Source: Citrobacter amalonaticus (GTDB lineage Bacteria; Pseudomonadota; Gammaproteobacteria; Enterobacterales; Enterobacteriaceae). Taken from it: a stretch of 64,000 bases of DNA. Below the pieces are notes generated by a model that ran no database searches, was not told the DNA's origin, and saw only the letters and a list, made by a program, of their open reading frames with translations. Positions 17,287 to 27,443 of this stretch are shown here, piece after piece. The stretch spans positions 3,410,001 through 3,474,000 of the forward strand of contig NZ_CP014015.2 in the NCBI RefSeq assembly GCF_001559075.2, read 5' to 3'. Position numbers and translations under genes: made by a program. Every line of letters begins with the position of its first letter. Position 1 is the stretch's first letter.

Positions 17287-18606
17287 TTAACCGTGCTTAT
17301 TTTTCAGTTCAAAGCGCGGTGAAACCAGACCGTACAGCGTCCAGCCGAGGAAGGTCACGATGGAACCGTACAGCATCGCTTCTTCACCTGACGAGTAGAG
17401 TGCATAGAAGCTATACATCGCACCGATGAAGGCCACGAAGTTTGCCGATTTCGCCTTCGCTGCAGGTACATTCGCTACTCTCTGGATGATCACCAGTGCG
17501 GCCATCGACAGAATATACGGAATGATGTTCGTCACCACGGCCAGGTTGACCAGCACGTTAAACTGACTGTTCAGCGACGGGCTGATGGTCATCAGCGATA
17601 AGCCGCTCTGGATGATGACGATCGCGAGCATCCCCTGAACCGGCGCATCGACTTTGGTCACGCGAGAAAAGATTTTCGGGAAATAACCTTCATCGGCAGA
17701 GGATTTAAAGACCTGCGCAATGGTGAACTGCCAGCCCAGCAACGAACCGCAGCAGGACATGATCATCAGCGCCATGATCACTTTACCCACTTCCGGTGTG
17801 AACATCTGCGCAAACGCCAGACCAAACGGCGCGGTGGAGTTCGCCAGATCCATGTTAGGCACAATCCCGGCAATCACGTTGGTCGAGACGATGTAGATCA
17901 CCGCCGCGCCCAGCGTTCCGCCCAGTACGGCAATCGGGACGTTCTTTTCGGGGTTTTCCACTACTTCTGCGTTCGCACAGGCGGATTCCAGACCAAGGAA
18001 CGCCCACAGCGTCATCGCGATAGACGAACCGACGGCGGTAAAGAACGGTACGTGATGCGGGTTCCACGAGTTGGCATACAGCGTTGGGCTAAACCAGAAC
18101 CAGCCGATGATGCACAGACCGACAACCGGAATGATCACCCCCCAGACAGTGATACTGCTGATCTGCCCGGTAATGCGCGCACCGCCAAAGTTGGCGACCG
18201 TACAGATCCACAGTACGCCAATGGTGGCGAGACCGATTTGCACCGGGGAGAGGGAGGCGCCGAAAAGTTCGGTACCGTAACCCACGGCGGAGATCGCGAT
18301 GGCGACGTTGGCAATCAACAGCGATACCCCATAGGTGTAGTTCGCCATAAAGTTACCGGATTTACCAAACGCATATTCCGCGTAGCCGCCCATACCGCCT
18401 GATTTACGGCTGAACATTCCGCACTTGGCGAACGCCCAGGCCAGCGCCATGGACCCGACGGCAGTCACCAGCCAGGAGATAATCGAAATGGTGCCGACTT
18501 CAGCCAGTTTGGTCGGCAGCATGATGATCCCGGAGCCCATCATATTGACCATGGTCAGGATGGTGAGCTGCATCACGCCCATTTTATTGGATTTGGCTTT
18601 ACTCAT
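17287..18606 (-). CDS. potE: Putrescine:ornithine antiporter
   Basis: APC-superfamily inner-membrane exchanger of 439 residues, twelve predicted helices. It exports putrescine made by SpeF in exchange for ornithine, consuming protons and raising pH in acid. Family motifs MVNMMGSGIIMLPTKLA at the first helix and LESACANAEVVENPEKNVP after helix 6 are present. Its ATG overlaps the speF stop by four bases (ATGA type), so it is translationally coupled. A GC-rich hairpin (CCGGACTGCAG / CTGCGGTCCGG on the minus strand, 17252-17277) follows the stop codon. Confidence 0.96.
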   Translation of the reverse strand: MSKAKSNKMGVMQLTILTMVNMMGSGIIMLPTKLAEVGTISIISWLVTAVGSMALAWAFAKCGMFSRKSGGMGGYAEYAFGKSGNFMANYTYGVSLLIANVAIAISAVGYGTELFGASLSPVQIGLATIGVLWICTVANFGGARITGQISSITVWGVIIPVVGLCIIGWFWFSPTLYANSWNPHHVPFFTAVGSSIAMTLWAFLGLESACANAEVVENPEKNVPIAVLGGTLGAAVIYIVSTNVIAGIVPNMDLANSTAPFGLAFAQMFTPEVGKVIMALMIMSCCGSLLGWQFTIAQVFKSSADEGYFPKIFSRVTKVDAPVQGMLAIVIIQSGLSLMTISPSLNSQFNVLVNLAVVTNIIPYILSMAALVIIQRVANVPAAKAKSANFVAFIGAMYSFYALYSSGEEAMLYGSIVTFLGWTLYGLVSPRFELKNKHG

Positions 18607-20801
18607 AATGCTTCTCCTTTCAACAGGCCGTTTTGTGCTTCACGCGGTTTAATCACGTAGCACCACACCTGTTTGCGACCATCACACTCGTTGATGTACA
18701 CACCCTGAAGTTCCGGCGCGAAACCGGGCAGCAGGTTGATCCCTTCTTCCAGCGCGCTGAAGTAACGCAATACCGCACCGCCCCAGACTTCCCCCGGAAC
18801 CACGCACAGCACGCCCGGTGGGTAAGGGAGCGCGCCTTCAGCGGCAATACGGCCTTCGGCCTCAGGCAGCGGCACCAGATCCACTTCACCGCGCAGATAG
18901 GCGTAGTTGGCATCCTGCGGATTCATGCTGACGCGCGGGAAATGCGACTTGCGGAACATCTCTTTTTGCAGTTGCTTCACGTTGTGACGCGCATACAGGT
19001 CGTGCATTTCCTGGCACAACTGGCGCAGGGTGTAACCGGCATAGCGCGCTTCGTGCTGTTTGTAGATAGACGGCAGGACTTCCGCCAGCGGCGCGTCAGA
19101 CTCCAGCAGTCGCTCGAAGCGTACCAGCAGGGCGACGAGCTGTTGCAGTTTCGCCATGTCTTCCGCCGGGGTCAGCAGGAACAGGATCGAGTTGAGGTCG
19201 CATTTTTCCGGGACCACGCCATTTTCGCGCAGGAAGTTGGCAAGGATAGTCGCCGGGACGCCGAAGGTATCGTATTCGCCATTGCGTGCGTTGATACCCG
19301 GGGTGGTCAGCAGCAGTTTGCAGGGGTCAACAAAGTATTGATGCTCGGCATAACCTTCAAACGCATGCCAGTGTTCACCGGGAACAAAGTGGAAGAAGCG
19401 CAGATCGTTGGCGATTTCCGCAGTCGGATAAGATTGCCACGGTTTACCATCAACCAGTTCCGGAACAAAGGGACGGATATGATGGCAGTTGTCGAGGATC
19501 AGCTTACGGGCGTCAATACCATTAGCGACGCAATCCATCCACATGTTGCGGCCGCTGACGCCTTCGTGCATTTTGGCGTTAATGTCCAGCGCGGCAAACA
19601 GCGGATAGAACGGACTGGTGGAGGCGTGCATCATGAACGCGTTATTCATGCGTTTATGCGGCACATAGCGCGACTGCCCTTTGATATGGCTGTCTTTTTT
19701 GTGAATTTGCGAGGTCTGGGAGAAGCCCGCTTGCTGTTTGTGAACGGACTGAGTCACCAGAATGCCCGGATCGTTTTCGTTCAGTTCCAGCAGGAGTGGA
19801 GAACAATCCGCCATCATCGGGATAAACTGCTCATAGCCCACCCAGGCGGAGTCGAACAGGATGTAATCGCAAAGGTGACCAATTTTATCCACCACCTGAC
19901 GGGCGTTATAAATCGTGCCGTCATAGGTGCCCAACTGGATAACAGCAAGACGGAATGGACGTGCGTCGCGAGCCCGCTGCGGCGCCACTTCGCTCACCAG
20001 TTCGCGCAGGTAGTTCTCTTCAAAGCAGTGGGCATCGATCCCGCCGATAAAGCCGTACGGGTTACGTGCGGTTTCCAGATAGACCGGCGTTGCGCCCGCC
20101 TGCAATAACGCGCCGTGGTGGTTTGACTTATGGTTGTTACGGTCGAAGAGCACCAGATCGCCGGGAGTCAGCAGCGCGTTCAGCACCACTTTGTTGGACG
20201 AAGATGTTCCGTTCAGCACAAAGTAAGTTTTATCCGCATTAAACACTTTCGCCGCGTGTTGCTGAGCGATGCATGGCGCGCCTTCGTGGATCAGCAAATC
20301 GCCCATTGCCACATCGGCATTACACAGGTCGGAGCGGAAAAGCGTTTCGCCAAAATACTCCACAAACTGATTACCAGCCGGATGACGACGGAAAAACTCG
20401 CCGCCCTGATGTCCGGGGCAGTCAAATGCGCTATTTCCCTGGTTAACGTAGTCAACCAGCGCGCGGAAGAAGGGAGGACGTAATTGTGTTTCGTAATGGT
20501 TTGCAGCGGTTTCTAACTGACGGCCATAGAAAGCGGTACGGGCTTCATTGCATTCGAATACGCCAGAAATGCGCGGCAGGTGTTCTGCCGGTACGCGCTC
20601 TTCCTCTTCTGCGGCGATAAACACCGGAATACCGTAGCCGGTCGCGTCAATTTCATCGAGTTTCCCACGTTCAATATCATTGACAGACAACACCACGGCA
20701 GCTACGTCAATAAAATTACTTTCATCAACATTCACAATCGTGCGTTGTGTAGAAAAACAGTCAGGGCAAGAACGACTCACGGCAATTTTTAATTCAGACA
20801 T
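18603..20801 (-). CDS. speF: Inducible ornithine decarboxylase
   Basis: PLP enzyme converting ornithine to putrescine and CO2; acid- and ornithine-induced. 732 residues, as in E. coli. N-terminal wing domain, PLP fold-I core with SVHKQQAGFSQTSQIHKK containing the Schiff-base lysine, and a long C-terminal domain. The start MSELKIAV at 20801 was chosen over a 26-residue in-frame extension because it matches the family. Controlled by the upstream speFL arrest peptide and leader RNA. Confidence 0.97.
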   Translation of the reverse strand: MSELKIAVSRSCPDCFSTQRTIVNVDESNFIDVAAVVLSVNDIERGKLDEIDATGYGIPVFIAAEEEERVPAEHLPRISGVFECNEARTAFYGRQLETAANHYETQLRPPFFRALVDYVNQGNSAFDCPGHQGGEFFRRHPAGNQFVEYFGETLFRSDLCNADVAMGDLLIHEGAPCIAQQHAAKVFNADKTYFVLNGTSSSNKVVLNALLTPGDLVLFDRNNHKSNHHGALLQAGATPVYLETARNPYGFIGGIDAHCFEENYLRELVSEVAPQRARDARPFRLAVIQLGTYDGTIYNARQVVDKIGHLCDYILFDSAWVGYEQFIPMMADCSPLLLELNENDPGILVTQSVHKQQAGFSQTSQIHKKDSHIKGQSRYVPHKRMNNAFMMHASTSPFYPLFAALDINAKMHEGVSGRNMWMDCVANGIDARKLILDNCHHIRPFVPELVDGKPWQSYPTAEIANDLRFFHFVPGEHWHAFEGYAEHQYFVDPCKLLLTTPGINARNGEYDTFGVPATILANFLRENGVVPEKCDLNSILFLLTPAEDMAKLQQLVALLVRFERLLESDAPLAEVLPSIYKQHEARYAGYTLRQLCQEMHDLYARHNVKQLQKEMFRKSHFPRVSMNPQDANYAYLRGEVDLVPLPEAEGRIAAEGALPYPPGVLCVVPGEVWGGAVLRYFSALEEGINLLPGFAPELQGVYINECDGRKQVWCYVIKPREAQNGLLKGEAL

Positions 20802-21057
20802 TTTCATCTCTTTATTTTCAGATAATAGCAGGTCCTCAATTTCTCGAATGAGAAACTGATAACTCCGGAATAAAAGCAATGCTTGTCCCCTGATAAATAA
20901 ATCAGTAAATTGCTTTTTTTAGGATGCAAAAAACCTTACCTGTCCGGTCACAGGTAAATCAAGGCTTAAGCAGAGTGAGCACTGAGGAATACAGGCGTGA
21001 GCCTGTGATACAGCGAGTCAGGAAGACCTGTATGCTGGAGTGCCCATAGTCGAAAGA
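20802..21057 (-). promoter_or_regulatory. speF leader RNA between speFL and speF
   Basis: 256-bp untranslated leader. Two clear hairpins are visible: TTACCTGT / ACAGGTAA (20936-20943, 20950-20957) and ACAGGC / GCCTGT around GTGA (20991-20996, 21001-21006). In E. coli and Salmonella, ribosome stalling on speFL in the presence of ornithine blocks Rho-dependent termination in this leader and lets speF-potE be transcribed. The stall-dependent switch here is inferred from that work. Confidence 0.75.
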
Positions 21058-21162
21058 CTAACGGGCATTAAAGAAATGAAAGTCAAAGCTATTACGGTGG
21101 GCAAACATCATAATATGTGTTGTCCGCCTGATATGGGGCATTGTACGGCTATTGTTTTCCAT
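21058..21162 (-). CDS. speFL: SpeFL ornithine-sensing arrest peptide
   Basis: 34-residue leader peptide beginning MENNSRTMPHIRRTTHIM and ending FDFHFFNAR, essentially the known SpeFL (orf34) sequence. It stalls the ribosome by capturing ornithine in the exit tunnel and thereby induces speF. Shine-Dalgarno AAGG lies eight bases before the ATG. Residue 19 is Met here (HIMMFAHRN); I recall Lys at this place in E. coli, which should be checked. 256 bp upstream of speF. Confidence 0.9.
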   Translation of the reverse strand: MENNSRTMPHIRRTTHIMMFAHRNSFDFHFFNAR

Positions 21163-21439
21163 TTTGATTACCTTTTCTTTATCAGTAGAAGGTGAAGGTA
21201 TTTTATCCAGGAAAACGCCCCGATCCGTGAAGGAGATCAATAAAAAACGATCATTCGCAAAATATTTAGTCGTTTTTTATGCATGACTGACGATAAGATA
21301 TCACCTTGTTTATTATTTGTTATAATTCTGTGTTCTTTATTTTCAGTGAGAATTGACCTGGTCAAAATAATATAATTATGGCCAGGTGGGAATAATAAAA
21401 AATAAATTTAAGAATTATTTAAAAATAATGAATAACCAT
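21163..21439 (-). promoter_or_regulatory. speFL promoter region and end of the kdp operon
   Basis: 277-bp AT-rich gap between kdpE and speFL. It must contain the speFL-speF promoter. An inverted repeat, ACCTGGTCA / TGGCCAGGT (21357-21365, 21378-21386), lies about 55 bases after the kdpE stop and may mark the kdp transcript end, although no T run follows it on the minus strand. Confidence 0.45.
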
Positions 21440-22117
21440 TCACGGCATAAAACGATAGCCAATGCCGGTTTCGGTAATAAAGTGGCGGGGTCGCGCGGGA
21501 TCGAGCTCCAGTTTCTGTCGCAAGTGACCCATATAAATACGCAAATAGTGGCTGTGCTCGACGGCGTTCGGTCCCCAGACCTGGTTCAACAACTGGCGCT
21601 GAGTCAGCACTTTTCCGGCGTTGTTGAGCAACACGGCCAGCAGGCGAAACTCAATCGGCGTTAAATGGATTTCTGTTTCACCGCGATGAATCAGATGCGC
21701 GGCGAGATCCACCACCACATCGGAAAAGCGCACAACCGGTTCGGGAGAGGGAGTGGCGGAATGACGACGCAGGGCAACACGCAGGCGTGCCTGTAATTCG
21801 CCAATGCCAAAAGGTTTGCTCAGATAGTCGTCGGCCCCCGCATCCAGCGCGGCAATTTTGTCGCTCTCCTCGCTGCGCGCAGAGAGCACGATCACCGGGA
21901 CGGCGCTCCACTGTCGCAGGTCGCGAATGAAATCAATGCCGTCGCCATCCGGCAGACCGAGATCGAGAATAATGAGATCGGGCTTGCGCGTTGCCGCCTC
22001 CAGTAAACCGCGCTGAAGGGTCTCGGCGTCATACACGCGCAGCCCATCGGCTTCCAGCGCGGTACGCAGAAAGCGGCGAATGGCCTGCTCATCTTCAACA
22101 ATCAGAACGTTTGTCAC
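21440..22117 (-). CDS. kdpE: Response regulator of the kdp operon
   Basis: OmpR/PhoB-type activator of kdpFABC, 225 residues. Receiver domain with phosphoacceptor Asp52 in LIILDLGLPDGDG and the conserved lysine in LSKPFGIGEL; C-terminal winged helix ending HFITETGIGYRFMP. Overlaps kdpD by four bases (ATGA), so coupled to it. Last gene of kdpFABCDE. Confidence 0.97.
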   Translation of the reverse strand: MTNVLIVEDEQAIRRFLRTALEADGLRVYDAETLQRGLLEAATRKPDLIILDLGLPDGDGIDFIRDLRQWSAVPVIVLSARSEESDKIAALDAGADDYLSKPFGIGELQARLRVALRRHSATPSPEPVVRFSDVVVDLAAHLIHRGETEIHLTPIEFRLLAVLLNNAGKVLTQRQLLNQVWGPNAVEHSHYLRIYMGHLRQKLELDPARPRHFITETGIGYRFMP

Positions 22118-24801
22118 ATATCCTCATGAAAATCTTCAAGTTCTGGTGGAGCGTCTTGTCGGAGTGTAACACGGAAACAGGCGCCGCCCTGAGGGCGATT
22201 ATAGACGGCAATCGACCCGCCATGCACTTCCACTATCGCCCGACAGATGGCCAGCCCCAACCCGACGCCCGGCACCGCCGACTCTTTGTTCCCCCGGGCG
22301 AATTTATCGAACACGCGCTGCTCCTGTCCTTGCGCAATGCCTGGCCCATTATCCCAGACGTCGAGTTGCAGATGTTCGTCTTCAACGTACGCGTCGATGC
22401 CGATCTCCGCCTGCGGTCCGGCATATTTGATGGCATTCTCCAGCAGATTAATCAGTACCCGTTCGAACAGCGGGCCATCGACGTGAATGAGGGTCAGCGG
22501 CGCGGGCAGGGAGAGGTTTACCGGATGAAGCAGGCCTGGCTCCAGCATTTTCAGCGCGCTGCCCACCACTTCTTCCAGCGTCAGCCACTCTTTTTTGAGG
22601 TTGAAACCACCGGACTGAATCCGCGCCATATCCAACAGGTTATTCACCAGGCGAGTGGTATTCAGTACATGCTGGCGAATTTCGCTGGCCTGTCTGGCAT
22701 GAGGCGAGCCTTCGCTGGCAAGATCGAGCGTGAGGATTTCCGCCTGACCAAACAGCACGGTCAGCGGGGTGCGCAGGTCGTGAGAAAGTGCCGCGAGCAG
22801 GGCGTTACGCAGGCTTTCCCGTTCGCTGGCCAGCCGCGCCTGCTCTTCGCTGGCGGTTAAGGTCAGACGTTCCAGCGCATTCGCCACCAGCAGAGTGAAC
22901 GTTTCCAACAGTCGTTGCTGCTCCGGGATCATTAACTGACGCAGATTGCCCGGTTCGACAACCACCAGACCGTGGGTTTTGTCGGCGCTGCGTAACGGCA
23001 GGATCTGGTACGGCACGCCGGGCAGAGTATCAGTGCCGGCGCCTGCCGGTAACCCTTTATCAAAGCTCCAGCGGGCAATAGCATCATCCCAGGGCGTCAT
23101 TCCCTGCTGGTGGGTGAGGGCGGCCAGTTTGCCCTCTTCATTCGGCAATAAAATCTGGCTGCGGGCATGAAAGGTGGAGGCAATAAATTGTTCGCTGGTA
23201 CTGGCGATATCTTGCGCACGGCGTCCCATCGCCAGCGCTTTCGACATCTCATAAAGATGACGAGTACGCTGTTCCCGGTAGCGCGCAACGCGAGCCTGAT
23301 AGCGCACGCCTGCCGTCAGGTTACCAACGACCAGCCCTACCGTTAGCATGACGCCGAAGGTGAGGAGATACTGCACATCCGAGACGGCAAGCGTGCCGCG
23401 TGGCGCAATGAAGAACAGATCAAAGCTGACCACGCTAATAAAGGTGGCAAACACCGACGGCCAGCGACCATAGAAGAGGGCGATAACCACTACACCGAGC
23501 AGATAGAGCATCACCAGGTTTGCGGCATCAAAGGCAGCCAGCCACTGGCTGGCAATAAAGGTCGTGAGGGCGCAGAGCGCGACGGCGACCAGGCCGCCCT
23601 GAATTTGTACGCGCCATTTGTCCTTAAAAGTGCGGGTGTCGGGCATAGATGTCAGCGCCCGAGCCGGCGGTTCGTCCAGGGCGACGACCATCAGATCCAG
23701 TTCCGGCGCACGTTTCGCCAGCCGGTCGGCAAAAGAATCGCGATGCCACCAGCGTCGCGTTGTCGTCCGCCCCAGCACTATTTTTCCCAGATTATGCTCG
23801 CGGGCGTAGCGGACCACCGCTTTATCTTCGCTGGGATCGGACAGTGTGGCGGTCTCCGCGCCTAGCTCTTGCGCCAGTCGCAGGGCGTGCAGAATATTGC
23901 GCCGCTGCTTTTCCGGCAGACGATGCAGCGCGGGGGTTTCGACATAGACGGCGTGCCAAACGCTGCCCAGTCGCGACGCCAACCGTGCGGCGGTGCGCAC
24001 CAGTTTTTCACTGCCGGTGTTGTGACCAATGCAGAGCAGTATGGCGTCGCGGGTATGCCAGACTCTCTCTTCACCCGGACGACCGCGCCATGCGCGCATC
24101 TGATCGTCCACCCTGTCGGCGGTACGGCGCAACGCCAGCTCGCGTAGCGCAATTAAATTGCCCTTGCGGAAGAAGTGTTCGATGGCGCGCTCGGCCTGCC
24201 CGGCGATATAGACTTTGCCCTCTTTCAGGCGCTGACGCAGATCGTCAGGCGGTAAATCGACCAGCACCACCTCGTCGGCAGCGTCAAAAAACGGATCCGG
24301 TACGGTTTCGCGCACCTGAATCCCCGTCACGCCGCTGACCACATCGTTCAGGCTTTCGAGATGCTGCACGTTGACGGTGGTAAAGACATCAATCCCGGCG
24401 TCGAGCAGTTCTTCAATGTCCTGCCAGCGCTTGGGATGGCGTGAGCCAGGCGCATTACTGTGCGCCAGTTCATCCATTAAGATCAGCGCCGGACGGCGGG
24501 CGAGCGCGGCGTCGAGATCGAATTCACTGATATGACGTCCGTGGCGCGCCTGGCGTTTCAACGGCAGAATGCTGAGACCATCCAGCAGGGCGGCGGTCTC
24601 TTTGCGTCCGTGGGTCTCCACCACGCCAATCAGGATGTCGAGTCCCTGTGCGCGCAGGCGCTGGGCTTCAGCCAGCATCGACCAGGTTTTCCCGACGCCC
24701 GCACAGGCGCCGAAGAAGATTTTTAGTTTTCCCCGATGCGGGGCGACCGCCTGCTCAAGCAGGCGATCGGGGTCGGGGCGTACCGGTTCACTATTCGCCA
24801 T
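22114..24801 (-). CDS. kdpD: Sensor histidine kinase for potassium limitation
   Basis: 895-residue membrane sensor kinase/phosphatase that controls KdpE. Order: KdpD N-terminal domain with Walker A GACAGVGKT (31-39) and ILMDELAHSN; a universal-stress-protein domain (around GSEKLVRTAARLASRLG); four membrane helices (about residues 400-500); GAF-like region; HisKA with phospho-histidine in ALSHDLRTPLT; HATPase with NLLENAIKY and VFDKFARG. Its start overlaps the end of kdpC by 11 bases. Confidence 0.97.
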   Translation of the reverse strand: MANSEPVRPDPDRLLEQAVAPHRGKLKIFFGACAGVGKTWSMLAEAQRLRAQGLDILIGVVETHGRKETAALLDGLSILPLKRQARHGRHISEFDLDAALARRPALILMDELAHSNAPGSRHPKRWQDIEELLDAGIDVFTTVNVQHLESLNDVVSGVTGIQVRETVPDPFFDAADEVVLVDLPPDDLRQRLKEGKVYIAGQAERAIEHFFRKGNLIALRELALRRTADRVDDQMRAWRGRPGEERVWHTRDAILLCIGHNTGSEKLVRTAARLASRLGSVWHAVYVETPALHRLPEKQRRNILHALRLAQELGAETATLSDPSEDKAVVRYAREHNLGKIVLGRTTTRRWWHRDSFADRLAKRAPELDLMVVALDEPPARALTSMPDTRTFKDKWRVQIQGGLVAVALCALTTFIASQWLAAFDAANLVMLYLLGVVVIALFYGRWPSVFATFISVVSFDLFFIAPRGTLAVSDVQYLLTFGVMLTVGLVVGNLTAGVRYQARVARYREQRTRHLYEMSKALAMGRRAQDIASTSEQFIASTFHARSQILLPNEEGKLAALTHQQGMTPWDDAIARWSFDKGLPAGAGTDTLPGVPYQILPLRSADKTHGLVVVEPGNLRQLMIPEQQRLLETFTLLVANALERLTLTASEEQARLASERESLRNALLAALSHDLRTPLTVLFGQAEILTLDLASEGSPHARQASEIRQHVLNTTRLVNNLLDMARIQSGGFNLKKEWLTLEEVVGSALKMLEPGLLHPVNLSLPAPLTLIHVDGPLFERVLINLLENAIKYAGPQAEIGIDAYVEDEHLQLDVWDNGPGIAQGQEQRVFDKFARGNKESAVPGVGLGLAICRAIVEVHGGSIAVYNRPQGGACFRVTLRQDAPPELEDFHEDM

Positions 24802-25366
24802 TCATGCTGTCCAGCGATAAATTGAGTTCGACAATATTTACGACCGGTTGACCGATAAAGCTCACCAGCGGTTTCTGCGTGTATTCTGCAACCAGTCGCG
24901 TCACCTGTTCAATGGTGAGATGACGGGCCTGCGCCACGCGGGGGATTTGCCACACCACCGCAGCGGGCGTCAGGTTGTTGTCCAGACCGCTCGCGGAGGC
25001 AGTAACCAGTTCCACCGGTACGTTATGACTGGCCAGCGGGTTGGCGGCGCGCAGGGCGGCGACCCGGTTTTGCAGTTGTTTATCCAGTTCCGGGTTACTG
25101 GCGGCAAGATTACTGCCGCCGGATGCCATGGGATTATAGGGCATTTCAGCGGTGGCCGAAGGCCGTCCCTGGAAATAGCCTTCAGCGGTAAAGTTCTGCC
25201 CGATCAGTGCAGAACCCCGCACCCCGTGTTCATCCCGAATCAGTGAACCGTTGGCCTGATGCGGGAACCACCATTGTCCCAGCGCGGTGGTCAGTAGCGG
25301 ATACGCGCCGCCCGTCAGCAGCAGCAGGAAAATCATTGTTGAAAACAACGGACGTAAAGCACTCAT
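24791..25366 (-). CDS. kdpC: Potassium-transporting ATPase subunit C
   Basis: Single-span inner-membrane subunit of the KdpFABC high-affinity K+ pump, 191 residues (E. coli 190). One N-terminal membrane helix (LFSTMIFLLLLTGGAYPLL), then a periplasmic domain with the conserved GSALIGQNF and YNPMASGGSNL. The start MSALRPLF at 25366, eight bases after the kdpB stop, was chosen over a 32-residue extension into kdpB. Confidence 0.96.
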   Translation of the reverse strand: MSALRPLFSTMIFLLLLTGGAYPLLTTALGQWWFPHQANGSLIRDEHGVRGSALIGQNFTAEGYFQGRPSATAEMPYNPMASGGSNLAASNPELDKQLQNRVAALRAANPLASHNVPVELVTASASGLDNNLTPAAVVWQIPRVAQARHLTIEQVTRLVAEYTQKPLVSFIGQPVVNIVELNLSLDSMNGE

Positions 25367-25374
25367 CAGACACC

Positions 25375-27423
25375 TCACACCAGACCCAGCAGGGTCAGCA
25401 GCAAATCGATCACTTTGATGCCGATAAACGGCACTACCAGCCCCCCCAGACCGTAAATCCACAGGTTACGGCGCAGCATGGCGGATGCGGAAAGCGGTTT
25501 GTAGCTAACGCCTTTCAGCGCCAGCGGGATCAGAAAGACAATAATCAAGGCGTTAAAGATCACCGCACTCAGAATGGCCGAGTCCGGCGAATGCAGACGC
25601 ATAATGTTTAGCGCATTCAGTTGCGGATAGGTCGCGGCGAACGCGGCCGGAATGATGGCAAAATACTTCGCCACGTCGTTGGCGATACTGAAGGTGGTCA
25701 GTGAACCGCGCGTCATCAGCATCTGTTTGCCGATGTGCACCACTTCGATAAGCTTGGTCGGGTTGGAATCAAGATCGACCATGTTGCCCGCTTCTTTTGC
25801 CGCCTGCGTACCGGAGTTCATTGCCACCGCCACATCAGCCTGTGCCAGCGCCGGCGCGTCGTTGGTACCATCACCGGTCATCGCCACTAAGCGGCCCTCC
25901 GCCTGATACTGGCGGATCAGCGCCAGCTTGGCTTCCGGTGTCGCTTCGGCAAGGAAGTCATCCACACCCGCCTCGGCGGCGATGGCGGCGGCGGTCAGGC
26001 GGTTATCGCCGGTGATCATCACCGTTTTAATCCCCATTTTACGCAACTGGGAAAAACGCTCTTTTATCCCGCCTTTGACAATATCTTTCAGCGCGATCAC
26101 GCCTAACACTCGCGAACCTTCCACCACCACGAGCGGCGTGGCGCCCAGACGGGCGACGCTGTCCACTTTCTGCTCGACATCCGCCGGGAACTGGCCGCCG
26201 CTGGCCTCAACGTGGCGACGGATGGCGTCGACGGAACCTTTACGAATCATCCGGTTGTCGATGTTAATGCCGCTCATCCGACTCTGAGCGGTAAAGGGGA
26301 CGAAGGTGGCATGCAGCGACTGCACGTCGCGTTCGCGCAGATTAAAGCGCTGCTTGGCGAGGATCACGATGCTGCGACCTTCCGGCGTCTCATCGGCTAA
26401 CGACGAGAGCTGAGCGGCGTCGGCCAGCGTTTTTTCATCGACACCCTGCGCAGGCAGGAAGTCTGAGGCCTGGCGGTTACCGAGAGTAATGGTGCCGGTT
26501 TTGTCCAGCAGCAGCACGTCCACGTCGCCTGCGGCTTCCACTGCGCGTCCGCTGGTGGCGATGACGTTCGCGCCGAGCATACGGCTCATCCCGGCGACGC
26601 CAATCGCGGAGAGCAACCCGCCGATTGTCGTTGGGATCAGGCAAACTAACAGGGCGACCAGCACCGTGACGCTGACCGCGTGACCGCCCCAGGCAGAAAA
26701 TGGCCACAGCGTTGCGGTTGCCAGCAAAAAGACAATCGTCAGGGCTATCAGCAGAATGGTCAGGGCGATCTCGTTGGGCGTTTTACGGCGCTGGGCGCCC
26801 TCGACCATGGCGATCATCCGGTCAAGGAAAGTTTCGCCGGGATTCACGCTGCATTCGATCACCAGCCAGTCGGAGAGAATGCGCGTCCCGCCGGTCACCG
26901 AGGCGAAATCGCCGCCGGATTCGCGGATCACCGGTGCGGACTCGCCGGTAATGGCGCTTTCATCCACGGAGGCGCCGCCTTCAATGACTTCACCGTCACA
27001 GGGAATGATATCGCCGGCTTCCACCAGCACGATGTCGCCTTTACGCAACTCATCGGCCGGGACGTGATCCATCTTCGCACCGTACTTCGGCTCGCGCAGT
27101 TTGCGGGCAAACGCCGTCTTTTTCACCCCTTTAAGGCTGTTGGCCTGCGCTTTACTGCGCCCTTCGGCGAGCGCTTCAGCAAAGTTGGCAAACAGTACGG
27201 TGACCCACAGCCACAGACTGATCGCCCCGGTAAACAGCGCGCTGCCCGCCATCTGGCCTGTCGCCATCGCGACGGTAATCACGGTGGTCAGGAGGCTACC
27301 CATCCAGACGATGAACATTACCGGATTGCGCCACTGGGTATGTGGGCTTAATTTTTTCACTGCGTCCATCAGCGCCTGAGCGACCAGAGACGGTTCGAAC
27401 AGCGCCAGTTGTTTGCGACTCAT
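25375..27423 (-). CDS. kdpB: Potassium-transporting P-type ATPase subunit B
   Basis: Catalytic subunit, 682 residues as in E. coli. P-type signature DKTGTITLGNRQ with phospho-aspartate near residue 307, actuator loop TGESAPV, hinge TGDGTNDAPALAQADVAVAM, and seven membrane helices. Hydrolyses ATP to drive K+ movement through KdpA. 20 bp after kdpA. Confidence 0.97.
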   Translation of the reverse strand: MSRKQLALFEPSLVAQALMDAVKKLSPHTQWRNPVMFIVWMGSLLTTVITVAMATGQMAGSALFTGAISLWLWVTVLFANFAEALAEGRSKAQANSLKGVKKTAFARKLREPKYGAKMDHVPADELRKGDIVLVEAGDIIPCDGEVIEGGASVDESAITGESAPVIRESGGDFASVTGGTRILSDWLVIECSVNPGETFLDRMIAMVEGAQRRKTPNEIALTILLIALTIVFLLATATLWPFSAWGGHAVSVTVLVALLVCLIPTTIGGLLSAIGVAGMSRMLGANVIATSGRAVEAAGDVDVLLLDKTGTITLGNRQASDFLPAQGVDEKTLADAAQLSSLADETPEGRSIVILAKQRFNLRERDVQSLHATFVPFTAQSRMSGINIDNRMIRKGSVDAIRRHVEASGGQFPADVEQKVDSVARLGATPLVVVEGSRVLGVIALKDIVKGGIKERFSQLRKMGIKTVMITGDNRLTAAAIAAEAGVDDFLAEATPEAKLALIRQYQAEGRLVAMTGDGTNDAPALAQADVAVAMNSGTQAAKEAGNMVDLDSNPTKLIEVVHIGKQMLMTRGSLTTFSIANDVAKYFAIIPAAFAATYPQLNALNIMRLHSPDSAILSAVIFNALIIVFLIPLALKGVSYKPLSASAMLRRNLWIYGLGGLVVPFIGIKVIDLLLTLLGLV

Positions 27424-27443
27424 AACATTGTGCTCCGCATCGC

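Noticed and set aside
18633..20108. 491-codon open frame antisense to speF
   Set aside because: Shadow of the speF codon pattern; no recognisable motif.
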